From positions 558,001-622,000 of the forward strand of contig CAUWAG010000004.1 in assembly GCA_963556695.1 (NCBI GenBank): a stretch of DNA of 64,000 bases, in the 5' to 3' direction. The translations under genes were made by a program, and so were the position numbers. Under the pieces are notes generated by a model. The model searched no databases and was not told the origin of the DNA. It saw only the letters and a program-made list of their open reading frames with translations. The first letter of the stretch is position 1. Every line of letters begins with the position of its first letter. Source of the DNA: Anthostomella pinea. Taxonomy: Eukaryota > Ascomycota > Sordariomycetes > Xylariales > Xylariaceae. Positions 12,098 through 24,815 of this stretch are shown here, one piece after another.

Positions 12098-12984
12098 ATG
12101 TCCATTAGAACTACATTTGCGTATGGGACGTGAGGACACATAGACTGAAACAAGAACGAGGACTCGGTTCTCGAAGGAGATACTCAACATCATGGATAGA
12201 TATGAGGGAGGGGAGGGTCATGCGGGCATAGATACCTAGATCCAGCCACTTCAACCGGTCTGGAGGGGGAATCTTTCAACAACACAGCATCATAAAGGGA
12301 GCCAGGGCGTCACCGATCTGGGGGGCAAATGTACCGCATCAGGAAGACGGGTCGGCGTCCATGATTTTATACAAGATACCTTCAACAGCAATGCAAACCA
12401 CAATCTTCTGCAGCCAGTCTAGAGATGGTCAGTCTAGCCCTACTAAAGTTCGTACTCGCAGTTAGTTGCTCCGCGATTCAAGTCATGATAAGTCGGCCGA
12501 AATATGCTCTCGTATGACTGGTACTTTGAAGACTTCTACCGTACTCTACACACAAAAGCGAGCGCTCAGTCCACGGCATGGCACAAAGCCCGCACACATT
12601 ATGAACAGTTTCCATATTTGATATGAATAATAATTTTACTGCTGAACAATGATATCGCATCTCATCCGTCTCTTCTGAGCATGACCTGGTCCACCCCAGT
12701 CTCACAAGCCATCTATATAACCGTGGTTGGTGTGACGGCTCTTTTCTGTACCCCCCTAAAGCCTTCTTTTGAACCGCTCATGTGCGTCATGCCATGCCAT
12801 TCCATCGCTGCGCTTCCGCTGCCAGTCCCGTCATCGATGATCCCTAGAACGCCATACAGCCAGCTGGCAGTCTATCTGATCTGCCTGCCCAGCTGTCCCA
12901 GCCCTGAACGCCTCCCACAATCACTATATGCCCAAAAACAAGATCATTCCGACGACATTGACAGGGGAATGAATGTCGATCAGA
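12098..12984. other. intergenic between convergent genes
   Basis: 3' flanks of C1-THF synthase and HEM2, which converge. No gene-like frame; shared terminator and UTR sequence is expected here. Confidence 0.5.
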
Positions 12985-14211
<1,227 letters not shown>

Positions 14212-15084
14212 GTTGAACACGCAGGGGAGGGAGTTGGGTATCTGTCGAGAATGGGAATTGTCGTGGGATAGGGGTTGGCGGTGTTCCTATATCTCTGCAC
14301 GAAGGGTCCGGCGGAGGGGTCGAGGCGAGGGAGGTGAGTCGAGGTCCGCAAGGAGAAAATGGAAAGGCGAAGTTCCGAGGAAACGATGTGATCGCAACGG
14401 TTGCTCAATTCGGGGTATATATGTCAGCAGAAGCAGCAGGAAATCGACGTAGCATCGCCAGAAGAAGGAGAGCCGAAGTTATCGTTGGTCGCTTGGGAGT
14501 GCAAGAGTGAGATGGAGATTCGCTTGGGTGGCGTCCAAGGTGCAGTGGTGGTGACTGGTGAATTTAGCAGCGGATGTCTTTTTACGCTGAATGGCGGAAT
14601 GGCAGAATGCGACAGCGGAGCTTTTTCCAAAGGGGATGCTTGTTTTCGATTCGTTTCAATTTCGCCCCTCGGACCTCTTCGCAAAGTCGCATTCACGCTG
14701 ACACGCCTTTGCCCCGGCATTAGAACCGCCTCGGCTAGAAACACAGTCGGGACGGAGACTCGGAGTGGTTCAATTGGCATTCACCAATGACATTCCCACC
14801 ATTGAAAAGCAAAGTGCCGTCCCCCAATCAAGTGATGGAGATTGGACTATCCGAGGACCGGATCTGCGATGGTCTGCATTTTCTAGTTAGGTAGTGCAAT
14901 GATTGCTTTCATCCGTGCATTTCTGTCATTTCTTTCGGTCTCCCATTCTCCCGCTGACATGCCGTCGTCAGATCGGGCTGACCGGAAAGCGACCAGAACG
15001 TGGCGTCGTGGGATTACTGAGATATATCTGACTTGACGACGTTCTACAGGACAGCACATATTTTCCAAGAGGCCTTTCCCAACC
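14212..15084. other. HEM2 upstream region, no gene
   Basis: Contains a ~118-codon frame on each strand around 14400-14790 without motifs. Probably the HEM2 promoter plus the 3' flank of the DUF1993 gene. Confidence 0.45.
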
Positions 15085-15662
15085 TCATACCTTCTTGAAA
15101 ACATCCTTCATATAGTCCATCGCCCCGATCGGTGCGCCCTGCGTGCGAAGGATGCAATAGCCCGACGTGAGGTGGAAGTGGAAGTTGGGCATGGCAAACT
15201 CGGAGAAGTACGTCTGCGCCGTGTCAAAGTGGAACTTGCCGAACTTGCCCCTGTCCATGATAAGGGGCTTGTCCGCGTGGCTGTCGATCGCCACGGGGTC
15301 GACGCCGTTCAGGTACGCGACCGTCTTCTCGATGCGCGTCTGCAGCTGCGCGAACGTCGTCTCGTCGTCCGCCACCGCCGTGTGCTCGAGCTCGCCCACT
15401 CGGTCGGCGAACCACACCGCCGTGTTGCAGCACGACTGCACCTGATAGCGAAGCCTAGGAGCGGTCAGCCAATCTGCGAGTCGAGGTCAGTAGCAGCACT
15501 GGAAACTCACCCCTGCATGTCGGGGACGAGCCGGAAGTCCAGTATCTCCTCGTGCTTCTTGCCCGTGTCGTCGGCGAACGCCTGGCCCTTTTGCGCGATG
15601 GCCCCCAGGTTGTTGAGGTACTTGACGAAGACGGGAATCGATTGCTTGTAGAGGGACGTCAT
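15085..15662 (-). CDS. DUF1993 family protein
   Basis: Conserved fungal/bacterial helical protein of unknown function, distantly DinB-like. Two exons, 15662-15511 and 15454-15085, give 173 aa, the family length. The N-terminus MTSLYKQSIPVFVKYLNNLG and the C-terminal FHFHLTSGYCILRTQGAPIG are characteristic; the latter holds conserved His residues. The intron begins GTGAGT and ends CCTAG. No signal peptide, so probably cytosolic. Confidence 0.85.
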
Positions 15663-17044
15663 GATGGCGGCGGCTATGTCGAGTCCGAGAAGAGCTGCTT
15701 AGGTAGGTAGGTCGGTGATGTGATGTTTTATGTTCTCTGGATTGTATCGAGTGATCAGGTTCATTCCGTCCTTTCATCGCCGAGTCGGTCTGCTTATATA
15801 TACATTAAGAGACTTGTAAGGAGCTTGGCTTCGATCCACAGGAACCAACAACCGGACCCAACAAGACCGGGATTGGTAAGCACGGGCACCAGGAACTTCT
15901 TTTCAGCTGGCCGACCGCCTCTTCATGTTTGTTAGAAGGTGGACGCAGATGCAGGCCTTGTATTAGAGGATCCTCGTGGTCCACCCCTTCTCGCCAAAAG
16001 TACGGCGCCAAAAAGTCCCAAAACACCATACTAGAGGATCCACGGAGACTTTTGTCAGCTCATTGTACCGTCCCCGGGCGGGGTCTTATCTTAACTACCG
16101 GAACCACTGCGCCGCAGGGAGAACTTTGGAATAATAGCATTCAACGAACAGAGGCGAGCACAGACCCTGAGCCGCCTGAGTGTTGGTCGCAGTATCGATG
16201 CTGACGTGATAACATAGCGTCCAGCGTTATAGCTAGATATACCCTCAAGTATTCATGCCAAATTCGTTGCGGATGAGCCGGCACAGTTGGTTATATGACC
16301 AAATGGGTATTATCACGAAGCCGAACTTCTCGATTACAAGAGACTCGATATCGTTCAACGTGACAGTCAACATTGGTGTCCATGAGCACCTCACCGTTTC
16401 TCACACTGCTCGCTCTCTATGGTTTGGCCCTTTCCATATATATTACGACAGAGAATACTATAATCTCTCGGACCCGTGCTTAATCACGTCGCAGCTTTCA
16501 GTTGCTGCCTTTACTGGTAGCATTCATACCATGTAGTGCCTCTAGGACAATACAACTACACTGGGTAGGTATACTTGGGATATAGGTACGTGAGTGATAG
16601 TTCACTCACTTTTATCTTGAAACCCATGACCGCCTCCAGACGACGCTCGCACAACGAAGCAGGCCCTCACAAACTTCACCTCCGAGGAGCTGGACGGCTT
16701 GACCCCGAAGCCTTCTCCTCTTCTCTGCATCCTCACTATCGGTGTCGCGCGCCGACGACCACTCGCCGTCGTGGCTGCTGGTTTTCACCACAATAGTAGC
16801 CATGACCTCGATACCGTCGCCAACCTCAGGCTGGTTGGTCGCGCCATCCATCTGCACTTGTACCATATGACCGGCATCTTTGGCGCCGTCAGCGCGGCTG
16901 CGCTTTATGTCAAAGGTCCCACGAGCAAAGGTCGTCCCCCATGGCCCGGCATTGGTACGGCTGTTTCGTCCCGAGATCGAGTACTTGTGTCAGTAGCGGT
17001 CGTTGTGACTGCCATCGTGCGCCGGCCGCGACTCAGTGAGCTCG
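15663..17044. other. accessory intergenic DNA
   Basis: No intact gene recognised. Short frames at 16255-16536 (+) and 16612-16866 (-) have no motifs. Probably decayed sequence continuous with the membrane-protein remnant that follows. Confidence 0.4.
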
Positions 17045-17330
17045 ACCAGACGACAAGGCTCTTGAACTCGAGCTTGAGCTTGACGCTGTAGACGAGGCCC
17101 TTATACGCCGTCTACAGCCATTGTGGAATTGGCGCCATACACGCAACCCCATGGTGGGGCCGTGGCAGACGACGGCGTTGACGACGATCATGGTCGGGAC
17201 GAACTTGAGCCCGATTCTCATCTCCTTGAAGGTGGTGAAGCGATGGCGTTACACTCGCGAAGTTGTACAACGCAATGGAACAGAAGCTAACGACGATCAG
17301 GGATGTCCTGACATCAGAGGCAAACGAGCT
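17045..17330 (-). pseudogene. remnant of a fungal multi-span integral membrane protein gene
   Basis: Three pieces in different minus-strand frames match one fungal membrane-protein type in the right order. DVRTSLIVVSFCSIALYNF lies near 17315-17260. TMIVVNAVVCHGPTMG lies near 17195-17145. GLVYSVKLKLEF, a C-terminal motif I associate with this family, lies near 17095-17060. The frame changes between pieces and the stretch between the last two is much shorter than expected for the helices that should lie there. I read this as a truncated, frameshifted relic. The family has no assigned function that I can name and the match is from memory of the motif pattern. Confidence 0.4.
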
Positions 17331-18350
17331 GCCATGATCCTCATGATAGAAACCGGCCCCTTGAAACTCGGTGAGGTGAGGTATATGAAAAGGACGCGCT
17401 ACCTTTCTCGGGGACATGGGGCGAAAGAATGACATTGCTCGGGTATAGAGACCATAACCAAAGCCTTCCGCGTGTATGAGAAACTTAAAGGGGGGGTTTG
17501 GCGGTGACTTTGAGCATCGACCATTCGGCAACGTCTGATATACATTACACCGTCATGTGTGGGTGAAATATCGCCGCTGGCACTTGTGCTCCTCCCGCGG
17601 CGGCACACGACGTGGACAACGCGAAGCTCGACTCAATCACCCCGACTTGGCCGCCCCATGTTCCACCATGGCTCCTCCCAGGTTGATGGCGACAGACACG
17701 CCACGAACCACCGCAAAGCAGCAACAGCAGCACCACCACGCGCTGAGGGGCACGGTACTGGCGCTCGCTGGCGGGCTGCAGGTGCCAGCGAGTGCAATCA
17801 AAGTCAAGGACATGTTTGTATGGCAAAGTAATATTGTTGACGTGAGGTTGTATCACGGGAAGGCGTCGCAGAATGCGAACTGCAGGAACTGACCGCCGCG
17901 TTCATGGTAAGGTCAACTTCATAAGCACCGCTTGACTAAGTGGCTCTTCGGGAGGTAGGCACGATGGCAGCGCGTTACCCCCGATGCCTTCGTGCTACGG
18001 TCCACCGGTGCCTCCTGCCTGACTGTCCATTCAACGAAAGCAGGTCAGCCGACTTGAACGCTCCTTCCCGGTACTTGTACTGCACGTGTAACAGCACACG
18101 ACGTTGAGTTGCCCGTGGCTTGGATTCCCCATCTGCAAGCTGCGGTCTTTCACCGAAACCAATGTTTGCTGCCACCTCGGCGGCTTCGTTTCAGTCGTGA
18201 CGTGTCATGGCTGGTGGAACGACACCACTCATCACTTGCTTCTCGGGGTCCTCATTCGAATCTCGTCCCTTTCCCCGTTTCCATCGAGTCTCCTCCCATC
18301 TTGCTTCTTCAAGCTCATAGGTTTGCTTGGTGAACGAATCAGATGAACCA
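17331..18350. other. accessory intergenic DNA upstream of the HET relic
   Basis: Overlapping frames of ~100 codons on both strands (17545-17892) lack motifs. The 5' part of the membrane-protein relic might extend into the first few hundred bases. Confidence 0.4.
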
Positions 18351-20333
18351 ATGACCACTTACACCTACACACCCATCGAGCAACCGGATGAGATCCGGCT
18401 GATCACAATTCAGCCTGGTGATTTCAGCGACGACGTCAAAGTCACTCTTCAGCATGTACTGCTCTGCCTCAAGGTCGAAGCAACGAACACTCGCGATCTT
18501 ATGCCAGCACCAGCATACGAAGCCCTCTCGTACGTATGGGGCTCAGAGAAGAATCCCGGCCAAGTCATCGTCCCTGGAATATCCGGAAACACCACCATCT
18601 CAATCACTTGAAACCTGGAGGAAGCATTGCGGTACTGTCGATATAAAACTAAACCCCGCACCATGTGGGTGGACGCTCTTTGTATCGACCAAGGCAACAC
18701 CATCGAACGCGGCTCTCAAGTCCTCCGCATGGGTGATATCTACAAGTTGGCCCAACGCGTCATCGTTTGGCTCGGACCAGCAGCGGGTGACAGCGACTAC
18801 GCCATGTCCTTGCTGCGTGATATAGCTAGCAAGATCAAGGTCGACTGGCAATCTTATACAATGGTGCCTTCAAAGAAGGGCAAGGAAAGATCCTGTCTGG
18901 GCGGATATTCAAGAGAGCCCCTTCAGGCATCGGGAACTACGAGCTTGGACGTGCCTGTTCTCCCACCCATGGTTCGAGCGTCTGTGGGTACGCCAGGAAT
19001 ATACCATCGCCAAAAAAGCCCTTCTGACTTGTGGACGAGCCTCAGCAGGACGGCATGCTTTCCAGAAGTTCATACTTTGCCTGAATCGTCACCTTTTTTG
19101 GTCATGGGTGGATGGATTTGAGCGGCATCACTACACTAATTTCTTCAGACGGTTGAATCTGGTCTTCCATAAATGTTCGAGACATCAGCATCTCAACTAC
19201 CGCAATCTTCGCGAAAGCCTTGGTGGCACGACATGGAAGGACCCCAGAGATACGGTGTATGCTGTGCAAGGTATACTGTCTTATCCTGATAGCACACTTG
19301 GGATCACCCCAGACTATCGTAAGACCACCACTGAGGTCTACAAAGACGTGATCGTTCGAATAGTCAACCGTGGCAGCTCTCTCGACATTTTGGCATCTTG
19401 TGACGCTGCCCTACGAACCCTCGAACGATTACCAAGCTGGGTGCCTGATTGGTCCGTTGAAAGTGCATATGCGTTTCATCTCCCCAGTCATCAGTACAAT
19501 GCGTCAGGTTCGATGCCTCCTTTGGGCCGGCTTCTCGATGAAGACATCCTTAGTGTCCACGGCATTAGTGTAACGTCTATCGAGGGCGTGCAGCATACCC
19601 GAACTACTCTTGACATGACGGTCATAATATTGCTCACTGTATACTTCAGTTGCGTATGGACGATTGTGTTGAGTCTGCGATTACTTACATTGATGGCAAT
19701 TATTTGCTGGGCGCATATTGTCGCACGTTGTTCCTTGACGCATTCGACAAATACCACTTGGGTTTCGTCAAAGGTCATTGAGGACCATATCGCGGACGGC
19801 TGAGCCTCGAGGATAGCATGGAAGCACTCAAGCAACTGCTCAAGTCCAGAGGTGTAACTGGTACGGTCTGGGAAAAACATATTGCACAACAATTTGTTTA
19901 TCGTGCCAGAGGGTCCATGGTGGGCCGGTCTTTCTTCCGGACCAGTGATGGGTATTGTGGACTTGCCTCCGAGACAGCGAGACCTAGAGACCAGGTTTGC
20001 GTGGTTCTCGGCTGCCGAGTCCCACTGCTTCTCCGGAAAGCCCCTGGGGAACGACTACGTTATCAGATTGTCAGCGACTGCTTCGTGCCAGGATTAATGG
20101 CAGGCGAAGCGATTGCTGGACCGCTCCCATCGTACTACAGGCTAGTATGGCGCCAAGAAACACGTACCACAGTCTTCCAAGATACCCGCACCGGTGAAGT
20201 GATCGGTGATTCACGTGCCGAAATACACGAACGCCTTGGCCTTGAATGTGAGCCGGGTCGCGACAGGATGAAAATACGAGTGGAAACATTGAGAGAAGTT
20301 GGTGTCAAGGTTAGGCGTTTCGACCTAGAATGA
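18351..20333 (+). pseudogene. HET-domain (heterokaryon incompatibility) gene, broken
   Basis: HET proteins trigger growth arrest or death after fusion of unlike fungal individuals. The ATG at 18351 starts a typical HET N-terminus; YEALSYVWGSE and TMWVDALCIDQGNTIER are the domain's hallmarks. Breaks: TGA at 18609-18611 before NLEEALRYCRY; a one-base frame change near 18880-18886, after which WFERLWVRQEYTIAK (the third HET motif) and DPRDTVYAVQGIL follow in a new frame; a return to the first frame between about 19590 and 19647, which could be a small intron ending TTCAG; and TGA at 19779-19781. The C-terminal segment GRSFFRTSDGYCGL and VCVVLGCRVPLLLR is the usual end of this protein class. Multiple independent lesions make a functional product unlikely. 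Confidence 0.85.
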
Positions 20334-21134
20334 GCCCGGAAGACAGGCGTGAAGGTGAGTGCTCCACTATGAGTCTATGACATCCCACCACACCAGGCTG
20401 GCAACCCAATCCCAAGGCTGACAGGACGACAAGATGTATGCCGTTAGGGGACAGATGATGCTATTCCCTGGCTGGAGCATGACTCAACGTGTTGTGCTAG
20501 CAGCCAGACTATCGCCTATGTTCTCCTGGAGTACAGTGATGGAGTTCCGAGTTCACGATGAACAGTACGGTGGAGGCCATGAATGAGGCGGCGTTGATGC
20601 TCTTGTTTGTTGTTCCCAGGTCGATGTTTCTGATCTTCCAGGCCGACGGCTCCGATGTACATCCCACCAAGATTGGTGCTGCTTTGCTTTGTTACCTCTC
20701 CGTCGTTCTGCGTGAAGTATGGACGAGAAGGCCAGTCCAGTTGGGAGAGGGACAAATTGGGAAATATTACGGACTAATGTGTAAGACAGACGGAAAACCA
20801 AGTGCAGATTGGAATGTAATGTTGAGTATTATGGCAAGACAAGGTCACGATGCAACATAATCCTCACCCGTTCTCATCTCCGTTGGACTAACAATATGAT
20901 GTGCCCTTCTACCAGCACGAGTCACCCGTCAATGCCTCTACATAACTGGTTGGGTATTTTGATTTGATAGATTGTCTCATTCATCATGATATCATACAAC
21001 ATCTAGGAACTCATACACCACACATCCATCCATCCGCTCAAAGGGTATCGTATCATTCACCTCTCAACTCATCGCATCGCTTCGCTTCGCTGGACTCAAC
21101 CAGCCTAACTCAGTCCTCACACAATATCAAAAGC
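20334..21134. other. intergenic, no recognised gene
   Basis: A 100-codon plus-strand frame at 20558-20860 has no recognisable motif and is overlapped by frames on the other strand. Probably non-coding. Confidence 0.4.
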
Positions 21135-21413
21135 CTAGTACCGACGAGTAGTGGTAACCCGCGAAGCATGATGATGGCTCCCACGGCCGTCGGTGCCGCG
21201 CATGCGGCGCGTGCCGGCGGCCTTGACGCCCGGCCGCCGAGTCAGCGTGCCCTTGAGCTTCAGCATGGCGCCGCTGATCTTGTCGCCCAGCGTCGCGTGG
21301 CGCTTGTGGTGGTGCACGGGCGCGGACGTGGTCGTAGTGTGGGGGCGGCGGCTGAAGAGGCCGCGGCGGCGGGTTGTGGTTGTGGTTGTTGTGTGGGTGG
21401 TGTGGTGCGTCAT
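21135..21413 (-). CDS. small basic Thr/His/Arg-rich fungal protein, 92 aa
   Basis: Intronless 92-residue frame from the ATG at 21413; the frame continues upstream without another ATG. The N-terminus is a Thr/His tract, then RRRGLFSRR. The C-terminal half is LGDKISGAMLKLKGTLTRRP followed by KAAGTRRMRGTDGRG. I recognise this C-terminal pattern as recurring in small fungal proteins of unknown function. The charge is strongly positive, with no signal peptide or membrane span, suggesting nucleic-acid or membrane-surface binding, which is inference only. Too small for most gene callers, but the conserved block supports it. Confidence 0.7.
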   Translation of the reverse strand: MTHHTTHTTTTTTTRRRGLFSRRPHTTTTSAPVHHHKRHATLGDKISGAMLKLKGTLTRRPGVKAAGTRRMRGTDGRGSHHHASRVTTTRRY

Positions 21414-22452
21414 GCTGGCTTTGGTATGGATGGTTTGTTTTGGAATGTGTTGATTGTTGGCTGGTTTGTGGGAGTTTGTGGTAGTTGGTAGTTTGTAGTG
21501 GTTTGGTAGGACTTGGTAGGTCACTTGGTGAGTTGGTTTGGTATGATGTTTGGATATAATAATGAAGAGCAGGACGTGAAGAAGGGAAGAACAAGAGCAG
21601 CCTTATATTACCATCTCGAACCGTCTATCTGGTGCTACGTAGCCCGCGTCCAGGAAGTTGGCAGACCGGGGAGCTCCATATCGAAACATGGAGGCTGTCC
21701 AAACTCCAACCTATCCCAGAGGACCATCGCGGGCCGCCGACCCGCCCAGATGGATTTGCAGGGTCCAAACTAACCTGTAGTAGCCCATGATGTCAAGCGC
21801 TACGTAGCTGTCTCACCGATCGGGCGGTTTGCTTTCATGAAAACGGGTATCACGCCAGCTGCACGCGACGGACGGACTGGCACATATCTTGGTTGTCGCG
21901 AAACTTGCTTTCAGGGTCCAGAAAGCTGCAGGACCCCTATGACGTCACAGCCAGCGGGAAGTGGGGCGACAGCTTAACTGGGGCCAACTGGTGGGGCTGG
22001 CGTGGCTTGGGTGATGTCACCTCACTCCGAAGCCACAATGGAATGCCGGCGGCTGGGTGCCCCAGAATCAGGTTGTGGTTACGAGGTCACGCACCCTAGC
22101 AGCCCAGGTGCTCAAAACCCGCCAGGTGATTACCTTTTTGTGAGAGGTCGGTGGAGGTTTGTGCCCCTTCGAGAGACGGCGTCCCTCTAGGTGGAATAGG
22201 GATCAGAGCCCAAGGTAACGTCTTGTGGAAACTACCTTGAGCCCACGTAGTAAATGCCACGGACATGCTCTGCAAAAGCTTCAGAAACAAGAAGCTTGGT
22301 GTTTCCTGCGCGGCTAAGAAGCCTCGATGGCGTTTCGCATAGAATCAATGCTTTCTCCTGAAAATATGACGAACCAGGCTAACATGGCAGTGGTATCTCA
22401 ATATCTCATCCCCAAAAGTTCATGACCTCGCAATGCTTAAGCTACCTGACAA
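21414..22452. other. intergenic, no gene
   Basis: Upstream region of the small basic protein and 3' flank of the phosphatase gene. Short frames only. Confidence 0.5.
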
Positions 22453-23283
22453 TCAAGGGCGGGTCAGGTTCGCCTTGATCTTAGCCAGGTCATCATCAGA
22501 GAACCCCAGCTCGTCCGTGACGAACTTCTCGAACCCACCATATTCCTTCTTGACACCGTCGACAAATGAGTCCCAACATGACCTCCGCAGACTGCACAGG
22601 TTTTCGAAGCCGGGTTGTTCCTGATCCATGGCATTCGAGCCCTCCAGAGCGAATTGCAGCAGCATCAAGCGCACGGGCTCGGTGCCGATGCGCGACAGCA
22701 GGTAATCGAGGGCGATGACATTCTCGGAAGCGCCAGCGAGGGTGAGGAGTAGACCTCCGAACACACCGGTTCTGTCACGTCCAGCCGTGCAATGTACCAA
22801 GAAAGGCTCCCGCGGCCGGTCCCTGACATGCTCGAGAATCGCCTTCCAGCTGTCCCGATACACATCCACGACCTCAAGGTACATATCCCGATACCCCTCC
22901 TCCCCACCGTTCGCCACGAAGCGGCCCAAGTCGGGTGTCGAGTCGGGCCGCGCGCTGTGTATCCACGTGTTCTCGACGCCCACGAGGTCCGGGTCGGGCA
23001 TGCGGGCGCGCTCTTCGGGCGACCGCAGGTCGAATATACGTTTGATGCCCTTGCCCTTCAGCACGGCCTTGCCGTGGTCGGTCAGCTGGGCGAGCGCGCC
23101 GGACCGGAAGGCGAAGTTGGCGCGTAGCGGGCTGTCGGGGATCAAGCCCAGGTCGCGCGTGTTGAAGGTGCCGTCGACGAAGATGAAGGGCGCTTTGGTG
23201 AGAACGGGCCCGTATGTCTCCTTGGGGATCTCGGTCCTGACGTCGGTCTCGGCGAGGTTGAGGAGGGCGGCGGCGTCGGCCAT
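22453..23283 (-). CDS. tyrosine/serine protein phosphatase-like protein (Y_phosphatase3 type)
   Basis: Single-exon 276-aa protein. The active-site loop HCTAGRDRTG (residues 164-173; Cys165 and Arg171 of HCX5R) marks a cysteine phosphatase. The N-terminal part has FVDGTFNTRDLGLI and FRSGALAQLTDHGK, the pattern of the fungal/bacterial tyrosine-phosphatase family that may also act on phosphoinositides. The C-terminus (FVTDELGFSDDDLAKIKANL) is the usual helical end. No signal peptide; cytosolic. Substrate unknown. Confidence 0.92.
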   Translation of the reverse strand: MADAAALLNLAETDVRTEIPKETYGPVLTKAPFIFVDGTFNTRDLGLIPDSPLRANFAFRSGALAQLTDHGKAVLKGKGIKRIFDLRSPEERARMPDPDLVGVENTWIHSARPDSTPDLGRFVANGGEEGYRDMYLEVVDVYRDSWKAILEHVRDRPREPFLVHCTAGRDRTGVFGGLLLTLAGASENVIALDYLLSRIGTEPVRLMLLQFALEGSNAMDQEQPGFENLCSLRRSCWDSFVDGVKKEYGGFEKFVTDELGFSDDDLAKIKANLTRP

Positions 23284-23514
23284 GGTGGGCTGCTTGCTCT
23301 GTGGGTGGCTGCCGGGGTTGAAGGAGATCGGCGCTAGGTGGCTAGATGGCTAGGACAGCTGAGGGTATATACAACCTAGCTAGGAGGAGTCTACATGATA
23401 CGATGTTGTCGCTAGAGTATGAAAATGGCACCGTGAACAATTAAAAGGGACGTGGGAGCTGTTGTTTCGGCTCTTTACCCCGCCCCCACATCGAGCTTTA
23501 GACAGGGCTTATTA

Positions 23515-24141
23515 CTCGTCTGGGTCTAATGTCGACTTCAGACTAAGCAACCACGGTTACTTAGTCTGGGCCATTGATCAGCAAGAAACTATTAATGCGC
23601 AAAACTATTTTGGATATTCTGTGGATCCAGTGCATGGACCCATATGGAGTATTCTGGTAACCCCACCAGATATGTTGGAGGTTACCTGATGAAGGCTGCC
23701 TGGCAACCCTTTGTTGCCCCAGGTACCTCACCACTGTAATTTAGGTATTTAGATACATCTCGGATGGAATCCTTTCCATCCGACCTGTTAATCAAGCACC
23801 ACCCAGACCACTGATAGATTACAACAAGACTTGTGATTTGTCAGCATCTGGGAAAGCTACCAAAAGGCACAATTCTACTAGGCCAGCTAGCAGGACCATT
23901 TAATGCATAGCGTCTACATGCACACCCTTTCAATGCATGGGAGCTTCCGGGCTAATTATCAAACCAGTGTACTAAATGGCCTAGCCTCTAGGCTTAGTAT
24001 CTAACAAATCTGCTAGATGGTCTAGTAGAATATCCAAATAATTTTGCACATCAATGGCTTTTTGTTGTTTAATGGCCCAGACTAAAGGTTTGGGGGGGAC
24101 AAATCTTTAGTCTGAATAGGTAGCCATCACACCCAGACGAG
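23515..24141. mobile_element. 627-bp foldback/MITE-like DNA transposon, TA target duplication
   Basis: The ends are inverted copies: the left end starts CTCGTCTGGGT at 23515 and the right end finishes ACCCAGACGAG at 24141. Both are flanked by TA (23513-23514 and 24142-24143). The inverted similarity continues imperfectly for over 100 bp on each side, including TTAGTCTGGGCCATT and GGATATTCT. Each arm also contains its own small hairpin (CAGACTAA / TTAGTCTG). The TA duplication is that of Tc1/mariner/pogo elements. The centre has no transposase frame, so this is a non-autonomous element or a decayed remnant. Differences between the arms include several transitions. Confidence 0.8.
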
Positions 24142-24143
24142 TA

Positions 24144-24815
24144 GTGCTGATTCGGATACGGGATGCCACATGGCAGTCCCCCCGCTCTGGCGTCTCATTT
24201 CCCCCAAGTTCAACTACATTGAGTTGTTGTTGAGGATCTGGGGTGCCCGAATTGTGCTGCTCTAAACACCTGCGTTACGGGGTTATCAACAGAGAAGTTG
24301 CTTGGTGGGGATCATGCTACCTTCGAGGGTTGACTCGAGAATCATTGGCTGAAGAGTGAAGACTCGTGAGACTCAAGTCTCGGTCGACTCGTGAGTGAGG
24401 CGAGATCTTCAACAACATACGCGGTTCCATGCATGTAAGTTGCTGACCAGCTGTTGATACATCGACAATAGTCAACAAAGACCACCACAGAGGACAACTG
24501 AGCTTTCAGGACGATATTGGAGGACGCAGATGGGAATGTAACCCCTTGGCTCCCCGGAGCTACCAAGCCGGGTGGAGCTTCAATTATATCCCGTCTTATC
24601 GCCGCGACCCCTGCATTCACATTCCGAGTATCGGTTTGTGTGTTTAAAGAAACCAACACCACCCGACTTCTTCCATGGCAACATCACCTGCATACAATCA
24701 GTTGGAGATCTAAAACCCCGAAGCCTTCTCCGTCATCCGTTTACACTCTAACTTCTCACTTACGAAGTCCAGGGCTCTAAAGACTAACCCAAGCGGTCCG
24801 GCCGCTCACCGCACA
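24144..24815. other. intergenic, amidohydrolase upstream region
   Basis: Nothing recognised. Frames at 24342-24662 (-) and 24517-24780 (+) lack motifs. Confidence 0.5.

Noticed and set aside
20558..20860. 100-codon plus-strand frame beside the HET relic
   Set aside because: No motif and overlapped by comparable frames on the other strand.
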